A DNA stretch of 64,000 nt, taken from contig JADJMH010000002.1 in NCBI GenBank assembly GCA_016709675.1, forward strand, positions 292,098 through 356,097, in the 5' to 3' direction. This document shows, piece after piece, positions 17,629 through 26,084 of the stretch (within the stretch, counting starts at the first letter, position 1; every line of letters starts with the position of its first letter). Source of the stretch: Candidatus Accumulibacter proximus (GTDB lineage: Bacteria > Pseudomonadota > Gammaproteobacteria > Burkholderiales > Rhodocyclaceae). The translations under genes and the position numbers were made by a program. The notes below the pieces were generated by a model. It ran no database searches. It was not told the DNA's origin and saw only the letters and a program-made list of their open reading frames with translations.

Positions 17629-19119
17629 GTGGCAGGAGATTTTCCGCTCCGACTCGAGTTCGCTGGCGGTGTCTCGCTGCCACTGAGCGAAATCAGCCTG
17701 TCGCGAGCACTTGGCGAGTCGGTCCGCTGGCGATTCACGGTGGCAATCCATCCGGAGAGTTGGGACGACGGCCGGAGCATCATCCTCGAACAGCTAAGAC
17801 GCCAGCTGATTGCCAGCCCCTGCCAGGTTGCTGTTAGCTGGCAAGGTGAGTCGAGGACGATGCTCAGCCCGAGGGCAACGGTCGTCGGCGCCAGTCGTAT
17901 CCGGGAAGGACAAGCAAGAATCGGCGGCATTCCGACGGGCTTCCATTACGTCGAGATTGAGGCTGACGCGACTGCACCGGAGCCTCAGCCGGACGCATTC
18001 CAGCCGCGCAGGCGCACGCACAGGGTGAGAAACCTCAAGCAACTTATCGAGCGTCTCGAGCATGTAGCGATACCTTTGGGGGCGCTCGTATCCGAGTTTG
18101 CCGAGATCGAGTTCGCCGATGGCGAACACGCCTCGATTATCCAGGATGAGATTTCGGACTGGCGTTTTCTGTTGCACGTCCTGGAGCAGTGCGGCTGGCT
18201 GGCTGGCCCGCATCGCGCATGGCTACCGCTTACATTGGTTGGAGGGGTGAACGAGAAAGGGAGAACACACGGACGCTGGCTTATTGTCCCTGGCGCGAAG
18301 CGTGCGTACGAGGATTGGGGGACCGTGCGCCAACGGACCATCAGCGTCGATCCGAGCTTCGGTGAGGGGGAAACGGAGTTTGCCGGACTTGCTACGGGCA
18401 AGCGTGTTCCTGCCTTTCCTGCAGGACACTTTCCGTCCGTCGTCGACCGGCGCCCACAGCGAAGCTTCTCCGAGGAAAGCTGGAACAAGTGGCGGACGAT
18501 GGACCTGCCGCGATTCACCGAAGACGGCGCGATGATCTGGCGAATCAACGATCGCCTGTATTTCGGTGGCCAGGGTCTCGGCTGGGAATCCGAGACCCAT
18601 GCTGTTCCGCCTGAAATGCGTATTGGCGCGCCGGACACCTCGGAAGGGCTCCGACCATGGGTCGGACTCGGTCGAGTCGAGGAGACCTCGCGCACCGGGC
18701 CGTGGCTCAAGGTCCGACTCCCAGGTTTCGAGTCGGGCGATGACCTGGTCAACGTGCGCATTGCCACACCTTACGCCGGAACCAACGGCAGGCGAGGCTT
18801 GCATATGGTGCCGGAGAACGGCACCGAAGTGCTACTGGCGTGGTCTGGACTTTTCGGTCAATCCATCGTCCTGGTGGGCAATGCCCGTTCGGAAACGGCT
18901 GAGCATCCATCGCCGTCGCTGTATATCGAGGCCGAGCATACGGCGCAGTACGCGGACATCCACGTGGTGAAGATCGGAGAAACCACCATTGATTCGGCAT
19001 TCAAGATTCGAGTCCAGCAACGTACGGACATTGCGAGTTCGCAGCGCTTCCAGCTCAAGGCCGATGGCGCAGAACTGAAACTCGCACAAGGAGTGGTTCA
19101 TACCGGAAGGGGGATTTGA
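17629..19119 (+). CDS. VgrG/gp5-like spike protein, divergent
   Basis: 496 residues from GTG 17629, one base after the previous stop. The clearest signature is at about residues 346–420: GLGRVEETSRTGPWLKVRLPG, 'NVRIATPYAGTNGRRGLHMVPENGTEVLLAW', then 'SIVLVGNA'. This is the OB-fold (gp5/VgrG) domain with its conserved 'atPyAG..rG.h.vPe.GteVLv' pattern. The N-terminal ~330 residues would correspond to the gp27-like base but are strongly diverged. A short beta-rich C-terminus follows and there is no obvious effector extension. VgrG trimers form the puncturing spike of T6SS and related contractile machines. The call as a spike is firm; equivalence to canonical VgrG is less so. Confidence 0.8.
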   Translation: MAGDFPLRLEFAGGVSLPLSEISLSRALGESVRWRFTVAIHPESWDDGRSIILEQLRRQLIASPCQVAVSWQGESRTMLSPRATVVGASRIREGQARIGGIPTGFHYVEIEADATAPEPQPDAFQPRRRTHRVRNLKQLIERLEHVAIPLGALVSEFAEIEFADGEHASIIQDEISDWRFLLHVLEQCGWLAGPHRAWLPLTLVGGVNEKGRTHGRWLIVPGAKRAYEDWGTVRQRTISVDPSFGEGETEFAGLATGKRVPAFPAGHFPSVVDRRPQRSFSEESWNKWRTMDLPRFTEDGAMIWRINDRLYFGGQGLGWESETHAVPPEMRIGAPDTSEGLRPWVGLGRVEETSRTGPWLKVRLPGFESGDDLVNVRIATPYAGTNGRRGLHMVPENGTEVLLAWSGLFGQSIVLVGNARSETAEHPSPSLYIEAEHTAQYADIHVVKIGETTIDSAFKIRVQQRTDIASSQRFQLKADGAELKLAQGVVHTGRGI

Positions 19120-19124
19120 AACAG

Positions 19125-20618
19125 ATGTGGCGCACTTGGCCTGTTTATCGAAACGCTCCGAACAGTGCAACCCTCAACGAGATCAGGGAAAAGTTTGGAC
19201 TGCCCGACGGCGAAGACTGGATCAGGCCTGCCGCGGGACTGGGGATGGTGGACGGCAAGCTTAAGCTGTGGACAGAAAAAGAGGAGGATTTTTTTCAGTA
19301 CTTAAAACGAGAACTGCGGACGAATGGAAGAGCGAGCATTCTTGCGTTGTCTGCGGCGCCACAAGAAGACTTGCAGCGCATTCATGGCTTGGTCCTATGG
19401 CGTTCTACATTAGTTAACTACCGCGTAACCTGGGTGGGCGCGCCGGCTGACGAGCAGAATCGGCATCCCTACGCGCGTCGTTTTCTCCAAATCGCCCCTG
19501 TAGATGCCGTGCCCAAGAACGTGAGCGACCATGAGACGATCATCGAGTCAGCTGAACATGAGGGCACGTTGCCACCTTTAATGATCGACCCGAAGGAAAT
19601 ACCTTTTCCAGACGAACCAAGCGTTTTATTGGCTTCCAGTTTCTCTAACAAGCCTAACAAGCAGCTATGGTTCCTTCCGCCTGTGCGCACCGAAGGACAC
19701 CCCGACATGGGAAAACGGTCTTACTTTTTTTCCCAAAGTCGTGAGTTTCGGCAGTGCCTGCGCGGCGTTGCCAAGATCAGCAACCAGTGGGAGGAGCCCG
19801 TCGCGGTCACTCTCCAGCGGCTCGCTGATGAGCCAGCACTGAGAGACATCCTCCTTGATGGCGGTGCGCTGTGTGTAGAGGAAAGCGAGGGAGAAGCAAC
19901 ACGAATTGTCCTGGATGTGAGGCCCCCCGAGAAAGGAATCACTGCCGCAATTCGCTCAAGAGTTATCTTGGGCGACCCAGTGCTTCTTGCCGATCTCCCG
20001 CCTGGCGCAAAAGAACTGGCACTCGAGTTAAGGCGCGACATAGAGGCCATCGTACCGGGGGGGAGGATTCGAGAAGCCAAGGGCGAAGGTGTCGACTGGT
20101 CCGTGCCGCAGACTGATGAGAGGGACATTGCCGAGGCCGGGGGAGTCACCGAGATGAAAGGGTACTGGCACCATCTGTTCGCGCTGCGCCAACATGTTAC
20201 CGACCGCGCTGGCGACAGCAGCCCATTGTGGAATATCGTCCTCAGGCACTCGGCTCCTGATGGCAAGTACAACCACCCCTATGTTCTCGACCTGTTTTCG
20301 CTCAACTTCTGGCGTCAGCCGTGGGGGAGGCCTGCGCAAGCGACCGCATGGAACCAGGCTGTCGGCGATCTCCTCGCGCGAGAGTTGGTCGGCAAGCCAG
20401 AGACACCACAGGAGAGGTCCGAACGGCGGTGGGAAGGACGACACACCCTGACCCAGTTGGAAGACCATGTCGTGGTTGCCTATGGCGGCGATCTTGCGTT
20501 ATCCGATGTGCTGGAGTGGAGGCTCTTGTACCCCCTGGGCACGGTGATCTACGCTCGATCGCTGCTTCTGGATCAGGAGCGCCGCTCACGGCTCGATTCC
20601 GAGCTGGTTCTGGCTTGA
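19125..20618 (+). CDS. unknown cluster protein (about 497 aa)
   Basis: About 497 residues from ATG 19125, with GGAAGGGGGA some 10 bases upstream. A TTG at 19116 overlapping the spike stop would add three residues. No signal, membrane segment or known motif was seen. It begins MWRTWPVYRNAPNSATLNEIREKFGLPDGEDW and contains two regions that look like repeated globular domains (about 1–180, and about 310–497 with 'SLNFWRQPWGRPAQATAWNQAVGDLL'). Placed directly after the spike gene, it may be a baseplate or adaptor component (inference). Codon use matches its neighbours, and spacing to the next gene is 19 bases. Confidence 0.75.
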   Translation: MWRTWPVYRNAPNSATLNEIREKFGLPDGEDWIRPAAGLGMVDGKLKLWTEKEEDFFQYLKRELRTNGRASILALSAAPQEDLQRIHGLVLWRSTLVNYRVTWVGAPADEQNRHPYARRFLQIAPVDAVPKNVSDHETIIESAEHEGTLPPLMIDPKEIPFPDEPSVLLASSFSNKPNKQLWFLPPVRTEGHPDMGKRSYFFSQSREFRQCLRGVAKISNQWEEPVAVTLQRLADEPALRDILLDGGALCVEESEGEATRIVLDVRPPEKGITAAIRSRVILGDPVLLADLPPGAKELALELRRDIEAIVPGGRIREAKGEGVDWSVPQTDERDIAEAGGVTEMKGYWHHLFALRQHVTDRAGDSSPLWNIVLRHSAPDGKYNHPYVLDLFSLNFWRQPWGRPAQATAWNQAVGDLLARELVGKPETPQERSERRWEGRHTLTQLEDHVVVAYGGDLALSDVLEWRLLYPLGTVIYARSLLLDQERRSRLDSELVLA

Positions 20619-20637
20619 TCGAGGGCTCGGGCCGACC

Positions 20638-21246
20638 ATGGCGCTAGATCGCGAGTGGCCTTCTTGGCACCCGAGGCAGGAACTCAAAGCCGATCAACTG
20701 CTGGGGCTCGAAGACTACTTGCTCGCGCGTGCGAAGCTGATCGATGAGGAAGCCTATGGTGTCGATCACTTCAATTGGCGGGCTGGTCTGGCGATAGAGA
20801 AATCGGAAGGCGAGGAAGGGCTCTACCGGGTCAGCGTCAGTGGTCTGCTGCGGGGCGTCACGCCGGCTGGAGATCTCGTTGAGGTGCGCGGTGAGACGCA
20901 ACTGTCTGGTTTGACGCCCACATTGAACCTGCAACGTAGGGATGACCTTGACCTGTGGATCGAGGTTAATCCGCGTCGGGTTGCAGAGGAGGATGGTCCG
21001 CCGAAGTTTGTGCTACACGCCGAGTGGCAAGCCGCTGAGAACAGAGAAGGTGGCAGCGAATCGCTCACTCTCCAGAAGGGTGGGCACTGGCTTTATCTGG
21101 GTCGCTACCATCCATCGTCCACACGGCACCACGGTTGCGTGCTACCCGACGGTGCGCCGCAGGGGCGCTTGAACCGCGAGAAGACCCCTGCTGGAGGACG
21201 TGGGTTGACCCCGTTTCACCCGCGCGGGAAACTCGGAAACGGTTGA
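20638..21246 (+). CDS. short TssK-like baseplate protein
   Basis: 202 residues. The first ~130 residues (WPSWHPRQELKADQLLGLEDYLLARAK, then YGVDHFNWRAGLAIEKSEGEEGLYRVSVSGLLRGVTPAGDLVEVRG) follow the pattern of the TssK/ImpJ N-terminal domain: a W..G....P.hL...d.yl start, then a 'YGv' helix and a beta unit giving the inner-core 'G.pDG' element. Full TssK is ~440 residues; the middle and C-terminal domains are absent. The C-terminal 45 residues are Gly/Arg/Pro-rich and look unlike a real fold, so a frameshift into the next gene is possible. TssK links the T6SS baseplate to the membrane complex; a similar role is inferred with moderate confidence. Confidence 0.6.
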   Translation: MALDREWPSWHPRQELKADQLLGLEDYLLARAKLIDEEAYGVDHFNWRAGLAIEKSEGEEGLYRVSVSGLLRGVTPAGDLVEVRGETQLSGLTPTLNLQRRDDLDLWIEVNPRRVAEEDGPPKFVLHAEWQAAENREGGSESLTLQKGGHWLYLGRYHPSSTRHHGCVLPDGAPQGRLNREKTPAGGRGLTPFHPRGKLGNG

Positions 21247-23024
21247 GCCAGCAATCGGGAGAACTCAATCCGGATCATTGGGTAGCATTTCAGGAACTCT
21301 CACGCCTCGCGTATGAGTGGCCCATCGTTCCAGTCCCATCTCTGATGCGTCGCCTGTGTTTCATCGAATGGCTGCTGCAACCGGACGGCAGCGACAGGTC
21401 TACGCTGGCAGATCTGGATCCCATCCCGTCTGATTGGCCTCGTGGTGATTGCAGTGGTCACGACTTGCCAAAGCGTCTGGCTGGACTTCTGCCAGAAGAC
21501 ATCTCCTTCGGCGCCGGCAGGCACAAGGAGGAGAGACGTGTTGGTCAGCTCGACTCCATGCGTGGGGCGACCGATCAACTTGTCGAAAGCCTCACGCAAT
21601 GCGCGGTCGACTACCACGCGCCGGCCAAACTGCTTGATGATTGGCATTCACAGCTTGCGCAGCTTGGGTCCAAAGCTGAGGACCGGGCAAGCGTTGCGAG
21701 CGTGTACGACGATCTCGTCCGCTGGCTCGATACCGTGGATGCACGCTCGAACGGCTGGCTACGGGCCGTCGTTCTGTTAACGGCCGCCGCCATTCAACAG
21801 GCGTCCGGATACCCATTCCCGGTGGCACGCATCCCGGGGCATCTGGCCCCTCGTGGCGGCGACAGCTTGGTCAGCATCGCAGCGGATGCCTTGAAGAGCC
21901 TGTACGCTGGCGAAGCTGAGTCCAGACGTGCGGGGCCACTGGCCTTTTACTGGCTGGCCCAAGCGGCCGCGAGGATGCCAGAACTAAGACGTCTCGCCAG
22001 CGGCGATTTGGCAGCCTATTTCGGCTGTGCAGAGGGTAGGAGCGCGGCAACGCGCGAGAGATCTGCGAGAGCTTCGAGCCAAGGCGTTGGGTCCAGGAGG
22101 GTTCTCGACTATCTCAGGACCGCGCAGGATGACACGGTTCTCAGGGGGAAAGCAAAGCCGGTATGGGAAGCTTCGTCGCAACGGGTGCCGCCGGCGGACA
22201 ATTGGCAGAGGCGTGCGCCAGAAAGACGGGGGCTTCCGACGCTTTTGAAGGTGTCACTGATTGGTCCACCCGGATCGGGCAAGAGCAGCTTGCTGCGCGC
22301 TTGCTGCCAGGCGTTCAGCGGGCGTTCTGCGCTGCCTGTGCGGGGCTCACTGACGTACGGCGAAGCTGCGGAACAAGACGGGATCTGGCGAGCAAAGGGT
22401 CACGTGACGCTGCGCTCAAGCGACTTGCCCTTTGTCGTTGAAGAGATCCCCGATCGACTCTTGGAGACGCGGTACAACTCCGTCGCGGACGCGAATCTGT
22501 TGGTGGTAATGCTCGACGCGACGACTCTCGCCAGCAGGATGGACTCGAACCTGCAACTCCTCGCGGCGATTGTCACTCGCTATCTCACGACAGTTTCGCA
22601 GGGTCTCGTTGCCATCGCTTACAGCAGGGCAGACGAGTACGGGGTGGTTGCTCCGCAGGCCATTCGCCTGGTTGAAGAACAACAGCGCGCGCTGATCGCG
22701 CGACTTGACGAGCCGAAGGCGTGGGAGGACTTTGTTGCGGGCAAGAGTCCTGCGTCAAGAAGCGTAAACGCCAAGGGCGGCGTCTTCACGCAGCTTGGCG
22801 TTATGGCCAGGAATTCCGAATGGGGGCCGAGCCGCACTTGGCTGTTTCAGCAGAGCAAGTGGTTATGGGGTGCACTCGGCAAGTCAGGTCGAGCGGCCTC
22901 GCTTCTCAACGCCTATTTCGTCTTTTCGCAAACTCACGATCCACGACTGAAAGGGCTTTCAGAGTACGGATACCTTCCGATCTTCGCCGATCTGTTCCAA
23001 CGCGTTGCCAAGGAGAGCGAATGA
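21243..23024 (+). CDS. P-loop GTPase-like protein with helical N-terminus
   Basis: 593 residues if it starts at TTG 21243, whose TTGA overlaps the previous stop. ATG 21135 in the same frame would add 36 residues and overlap the TssK-like gene by 112 bases. About 330 mostly helical residues come first, then a P-loop domain: LIGPPGSGKSSLL (about 336–348), VVEEIPD in place of a DxxG box, and YSRADEYG in place of NKxD. These look like a degenerate small-GTPase fold. No transmembrane helices are visible, unlike TssM. The stop overlaps the kinase start (ATGA). It could be a phosphorylation-regulated switch of the machine; this is inference. Confidence 0.7.
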   Translation: MSQQSGELNPDHWVAFQELSRLAYEWPIVPVPSLMRRLCFIEWLLQPDGSDRSTLADLDPIPSDWPRGDCSGHDLPKRLAGLLPEDISFGAGRHKEERRVGQLDSMRGATDQLVESLTQCAVDYHAPAKLLDDWHSQLAQLGSKAEDRASVASVYDDLVRWLDTVDARSNGWLRAVVLLTAAAIQQASGYPFPVARIPGHLAPRGGDSLVSIAADALKSLYAGEAESRRAGPLAFYWLAQAAARMPELRRLASGDLAAYFGCAEGRSAATRERSARASSQGVGSRRVLDYLRTAQDDTVLRGKAKPVWEASSQRVPPADNWQRRAPERRGLPTLLKVSLIGPPGSGKSSLLRACCQAFSGRSALPVRGSLTYGEAAEQDGIWRAKGHVTLRSSDLPFVVEEIPDRLLETRYNSVADANLLVVMLDATTLASRMDSNLQLLAAIVTRYLTTVSQGLVAIAYSRADEYGVVAPQAIRLVEEQQRALIARLDEPKAWEDFVAGKSPASRSVNAKGGVFTQLGVMARNSEWGPSRTWLFQQSKWLWGALGKSGRAASLLNAYFVFSQTHDPRLKGLSEYGYLPIFADLFQRVAKESE

Positions 23025-23608
23025 GAGCATCGACACCAGTCGGCGCCGACGCCGCATCGATTTGCCCGCGTTGTCTCGATTATGGCTTGACCGACGGATA
23101 CCCGTGCGCGTGCTGCGGTCTTGAAAACGGCGAAACCGAGCACGGGGCTGACGCCCTCGCACCGGGGACGCTGTTAAGGGCGCGCTATTGCATTGGCCTG
23201 ATGCTGGGGCATCCGGGAGGCTTTGGCACCACCTACAGGGCGCGCGATCTCGTGAGTTGGGACAAGGTCGCCATTAAGGAGTACATGCCACGCGAGCTGG
23301 CCGGCCGATCAAGCCGCAGCGACGATGTCCTCCTGCCAGACAGTGAGAAGATGGCTTACTTCATGCAGGGACTTCTGCGTTTTCGACAAGAGGCCGAAAT
23401 CCTGCGAAAGCTCGACCATCCCGCGATTGTCCGGGCGACCGATTATTTTGAGACTAACCGGACTGCGTACCTGGTCATGCCATACATCGAGGGAACGACT
23501 CTCGCGGAGTATGTGAGCCGAAAAGGCGGGCGAATCGGCTTTCGCCTGGCAATGAACATTCTCACCCGGTCATGGACGCTTTGCGGTATGCGCATGCGCG
23601 AAAGCTGA
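23021..23608 (+). pseudogene. Ser/Thr kinase, first copy, frameshifted N-terminal half
   Basis: 195 residues from ATG 23021. A zinc-ribbon-like N-terminus (CPRCLDYG...CACCG) is followed by the kinase N-lobe: glycine loop GHPGGFGTTY, catalytic Lys in VAIKEYMP, and the hinge 'YLVMPYIEGTTL'. The frame then breaks near 23564–23566, where this copy has one base fewer than the second copy (CACCCGG against CACTCCGG). The catalytic loop and DFG motif are in the next frame (from 23572). Restoring the base would join this to the downstream frame as a ~773-residue double kinase. It may be a real mutation, a sequencing error or a slippery site; the run of C residues fits the first two. Confidence 0.8.
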
Positions 23609-23994
23609 TTCATCGGGACGTTAGCCCGGAGAATGTCTTCCTGACCGCGACGGGGAAAGTCATCCTTCTGGACTTTGGTTCGGCCCGCTCGCAGATGCCT
23701 GGTCTACGGCATACCCGCCAGGGAAAGCCAGGATTCGAGCCAAACGAGGTCATCCTTCGCTTGGAGCAGGGACCCTACACGGACGTGTATGGACTGGCAG
23801 CGACCTTGTATGCCGTTTGCACCGGAGCGGACCCACCGCAAGTTGGTGACGATGGGGTGACACGGGATCCGCTGCAGCCGCCCCGACAACTGGCTGCTGA
23901 CATCCCTGCTGCCGCGGAAGAGGCGCTGATTCGTGCGCTAGCGGTTCGTGGTGCGGAGCGCTATCAGTCAATAGCGGAGATGCAGCGGGATCTC
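23031..23994 (+). repeat. tandem duplication, unit 1 (kinase)
   Basis: 964-base direct repeat, about 98% identical by eye to 24014–24978. The offset is 983 bases at the start and 984 at the end, which locates the single-base difference near 23565. The units are separated by 19 bases. Confidence 0.92.
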
Positions 23995-25341
23995 CTTCAG
24001 TCCGATCACCGAACGACACCAGTCGGCGCCGACGCCGCATCGATTTGCCCGCGTTGTCTCGATTATGGCTTGACCGACGGATACCCGTGCGCGTGCTGCG
24101 GTCTTGAAAACGGCGAAACCGAGCACGGGGCTGACGCCCTCGCACCGGGGACGCTGTTAAGGGCGCGCTATTGCATTGGCCTGATGCTGGGGCATCCTGG
24201 AGGCTTTGGCACCACCTACAGGGCGCGCGATCTCAAGAGTGGGAAAAAGGTCGCCATCAAGGAGTACATGCCCTGGAAGCTGGCCGGCCGATCAAGTCGC
24301 AGCGACGATGTCCTCCTGCCAGACAGTGAGAAGATGGCTTACTTCATGCAGGGACTTCTGCGTTTTCGACAAGAGGCCGAAATCCTGCGAAAGCTCGACC
24401 ATCCCGCGATTGTCCGGGCGACCGATTATTTTGAGACTAACCGGACTGCGTACCTGGTCATGCCATACATCGAGGGAACGACTCTCGCGGAGTATGTGAG
24501 CCGAAAAGGCGGGCGAATCGGCTTTCGCCTGGCAATGAACATTCTCACTCCGGTCATGGACGCTTTGCGGTATGCGCATGAGCGAAAGCTGATTCATCGG
24601 GACGTTAGCCCGGAGAATGTCTTCCTGACCGCGACGGGGAAAGTCATCCTTCTGGACTTTGGTTCGGCCCGCTCGCAGGTGCCTGGTTTACGGCATACCC
24701 GCCAGGGAAAGCCAGGATTCGAGCCAAACGAGGTCATCCTTCGCTTGGAGCAGGGACCCTACACGGACGTGTATGGACTGGCAGCGACCTTGTATGCCGT
24801 TTGCACCGGAGCGGACCCACCGCAAGTTGGTGACGATGGGGTGACACGGGATCCGCTGCAGCCGCCCCGACAACTGGCTGCTGACATCCCTGCTGCCGCG
24901 GAAGAGGCGCTGATTCGTGCGCTAGCGGTTCGTGGTGCGGAGCGCTATCAGTCAATAGCGGAGATGCAGCGGGATCTCGGCCGATCAGAGGCCGGGCGGA
25001 GATTCGATCGCCCTGCCCCCGGCGCTGTGCAACCGCCCGGCAGCCCCTCGGAGCGAGCGGAAACTGGGGTTCAAATTGGCGAAGGATTCGGGGAAGAATT
25101 TCCGGTACTCCGGGAACGAGTGTCGCCTGCGCCCCGAAAGGTTGGACCGGCGCGACTGTTCGGGGAAGCGTTTTCGTCATTCTGGGAAGATCGTGGGCCA
25201 ACTCCGGATCCCTGGTCCAATCATGCTGCGAGATCGCCGCTCAATGGAGTGCAAGGAACTGGATTTGGAGCTTCGCTCGCTATTGTTTCCGGTATCCTAG
25301 TGATTCTCGCATTGATCATCTGTTGGACATATTTTGGCTAA
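23572..25341 (+). CDS. Ser/Thr kinase: rest of copy 1 plus complete copy 2, with TM anchor
   Basis: 589 residues. It begins with the C-lobe of kinase copy 1 (HRDVSPENVF catalytic loop, LLDFGSAR) and continues through a 19-base linker into a complete second unit. That unit has zinc-ribbon CPRCLDYG...CACCG, glycine loop GHPGGFGTTY, VAIKEYMP, HRDVSPENVF and DFGSAR. A Pro/Arg-rich tail and a final hydrophobic segment (LAIVSGILVILALIICWTYF) follow, so the protein is probably anchored with the kinases in the cytoplasm. The family resembles PpkA-type kinases of T6SS loci. The ATG at 23572 lacks a clear ribosome site; translation may in fact start at 23021 if the frameshift is not real. It is followed by an FHA reader. 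Confidence 0.82.
   Translation: MDALRYAHARKLIHRDVSPENVFLTATGKVILLDFGSARSQMPGLRHTRQGKPGFEPNEVILRLEQGPYTDVYGLAATLYAVCTGADPPQVGDDGVTRDPLQPPRQLAADIPAAAEEALIRALAVRGAERYQSIAEMQRDLLQSDHRTTPVGADAASICPRCLDYGLTDGYPCACCGLENGETEHGADALAPGTLLRARYCIGLMLGHPGGFGTTYRARDLKSGKKVAIKEYMPWKLAGRSSRSDDVLLPDSEKMAYFMQGLLRFRQEAEILRKLDHPAIVRATDYFETNRTAYLVMPYIEGTTLAEYVSRKGGRIGFRLAMNILTPVMDALRYAHERKLIHRDVSPENVFLTATGKVILLDFGSARSQVPGLRHTRQGKPGFEPNEVILRLEQGPYTDVYGLAATLYAVCTGADPPQVGDDGVTRDPLQPPRQLAADIPAAAEEALIRALAVRGAERYQSIAEMQRDLGRSEAGRRFDRPAPGAVQPPGSPSERAETGVQIGEGFGEEFPVLRERVSPAPRKVGPARLFGEAFSSFWEDRGPTPDPWSNHAARSPLNGVQGTGFGASLAIVSGILVILALIICWTYFG
24014..24978 (+). repeat. tandem duplication, unit 2 (kinase)
   Basis: 965-base second copy. 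Differences cluster just after the glycine loop: LVSWDKVAIKEYMPREL in unit 1 against LKSGKKVAIKEYMPWKL here. A few synonymous changes are scattered elsewhere. Confidence 0.92.
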
Positions 25342-25358
25342 CTCACAGGAGGTGCATC

Positions 25359-26084
25359 ATGAAAGTGCTATGCAGTAGGTGCAAGCGCGAGTACGACGAC
25401 CAGATGAATACCAACTGTCCTCATTGCCCAATTGAGGGACTTGATCTGAACGACCTAGAGGCCGATCCACGACCAGCCGGCCAGGGGCCGTCAAGATTCC
25501 CACCTCACGGAAACCCGAAGCCGGGCCGCAAGCGAACGCTCACACCCCTGTTCCCGCAGCGGCGGACGAAACCCAAGCCATGGCCAGACACCGAAGCTGT
25601 CCCGAAGACGGCTTCACGCGGCACGGTTAGTGGGCTGGGTTCCTTCGATCCAGTAGTCGGGTGGCTGGTGGCGACCGAAGGACCAGAACGCGGTCGTGAC
25701 TTTCAAATTCGCGCTGGCAACAATTCCATCGGAGCAGGTGACGATCAGGCGATCTCGCTAGGGCAGGATGAGGCTGTGCATTCTAGTGAACATGCGTTTA
25801 TTGTTTATGACCCGCGCAGCAACACGTTCACACTGCGGGCAGGCGTGAAGCGGGGAACAGTTTACTGGGGCCGTCTGGCTCCAGAGGAGGAAACGGAGCC
25901 AGAAGACTCAACGGGGGTCGAAATGTCAATTGTCATCGATTCGAAGCTACTCCAGCCTTATGATTTGATTGACATTGGTCAGTCGACGCTCGTGTTCGTC
26001 CCGTTATGCAACGAGATCTTCGAGTGGCCGGAAAGCCTCCCCGAAAAGAAGCCATCGCACGACGACTCGGGAACTAGAAGATGA
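25359..26084 (+). CDS. FHA-domain protein with N-terminal zinc ribbon
   Basis: 241 residues from ATG 25359, with AGGAGG 7 bases upstream. The N-terminus has CSRCKREY...NCPHCP, a four-Cys zinc ribbon. A basic Pro-rich linker follows, then (about 96–230) an FHA-like beta sandwich: GWLVATEGPERGRDFQIRAGNNSIGAG, then 'VHSSEHAFIVYDPRSNTFTLRAG' carrying the S..H phosphothreonine-binding pattern. FHA domains read phosphothreonine made by kinases such as the one just upstream; in T6SS loci Fha proteins switch on assembly. The stop overlaps the next start (ATGA). Cytoplasmic. Confidence 0.8.
   Translation: MKVLCSRCKREYDDQMNTNCPHCPIEGLDLNDLEADPRPAGQGPSRFPPHGNPKPGRKRTLTPLFPQRRTKPKPWPDTEAVPKTASRGTVSGLGSFDPVVGWLVATEGPERGRDFQIRAGNNSIGAGDDQAISLGQDEAVHSSEHAFIVYDPRSNTFTLRAGVKRGTVYWGRLAPEEETEPEDSTGVEMSIVIDSKLLQPYDLIDIGQSTLVFVPLCNEIFEWPESLPEKKPSHDDSGTRR

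Noticed and set aside
21243..23024. Calling this gene TssM
   Set aside because: It has a P-loop domain but no N-terminal membrane helices and is half the usual size.
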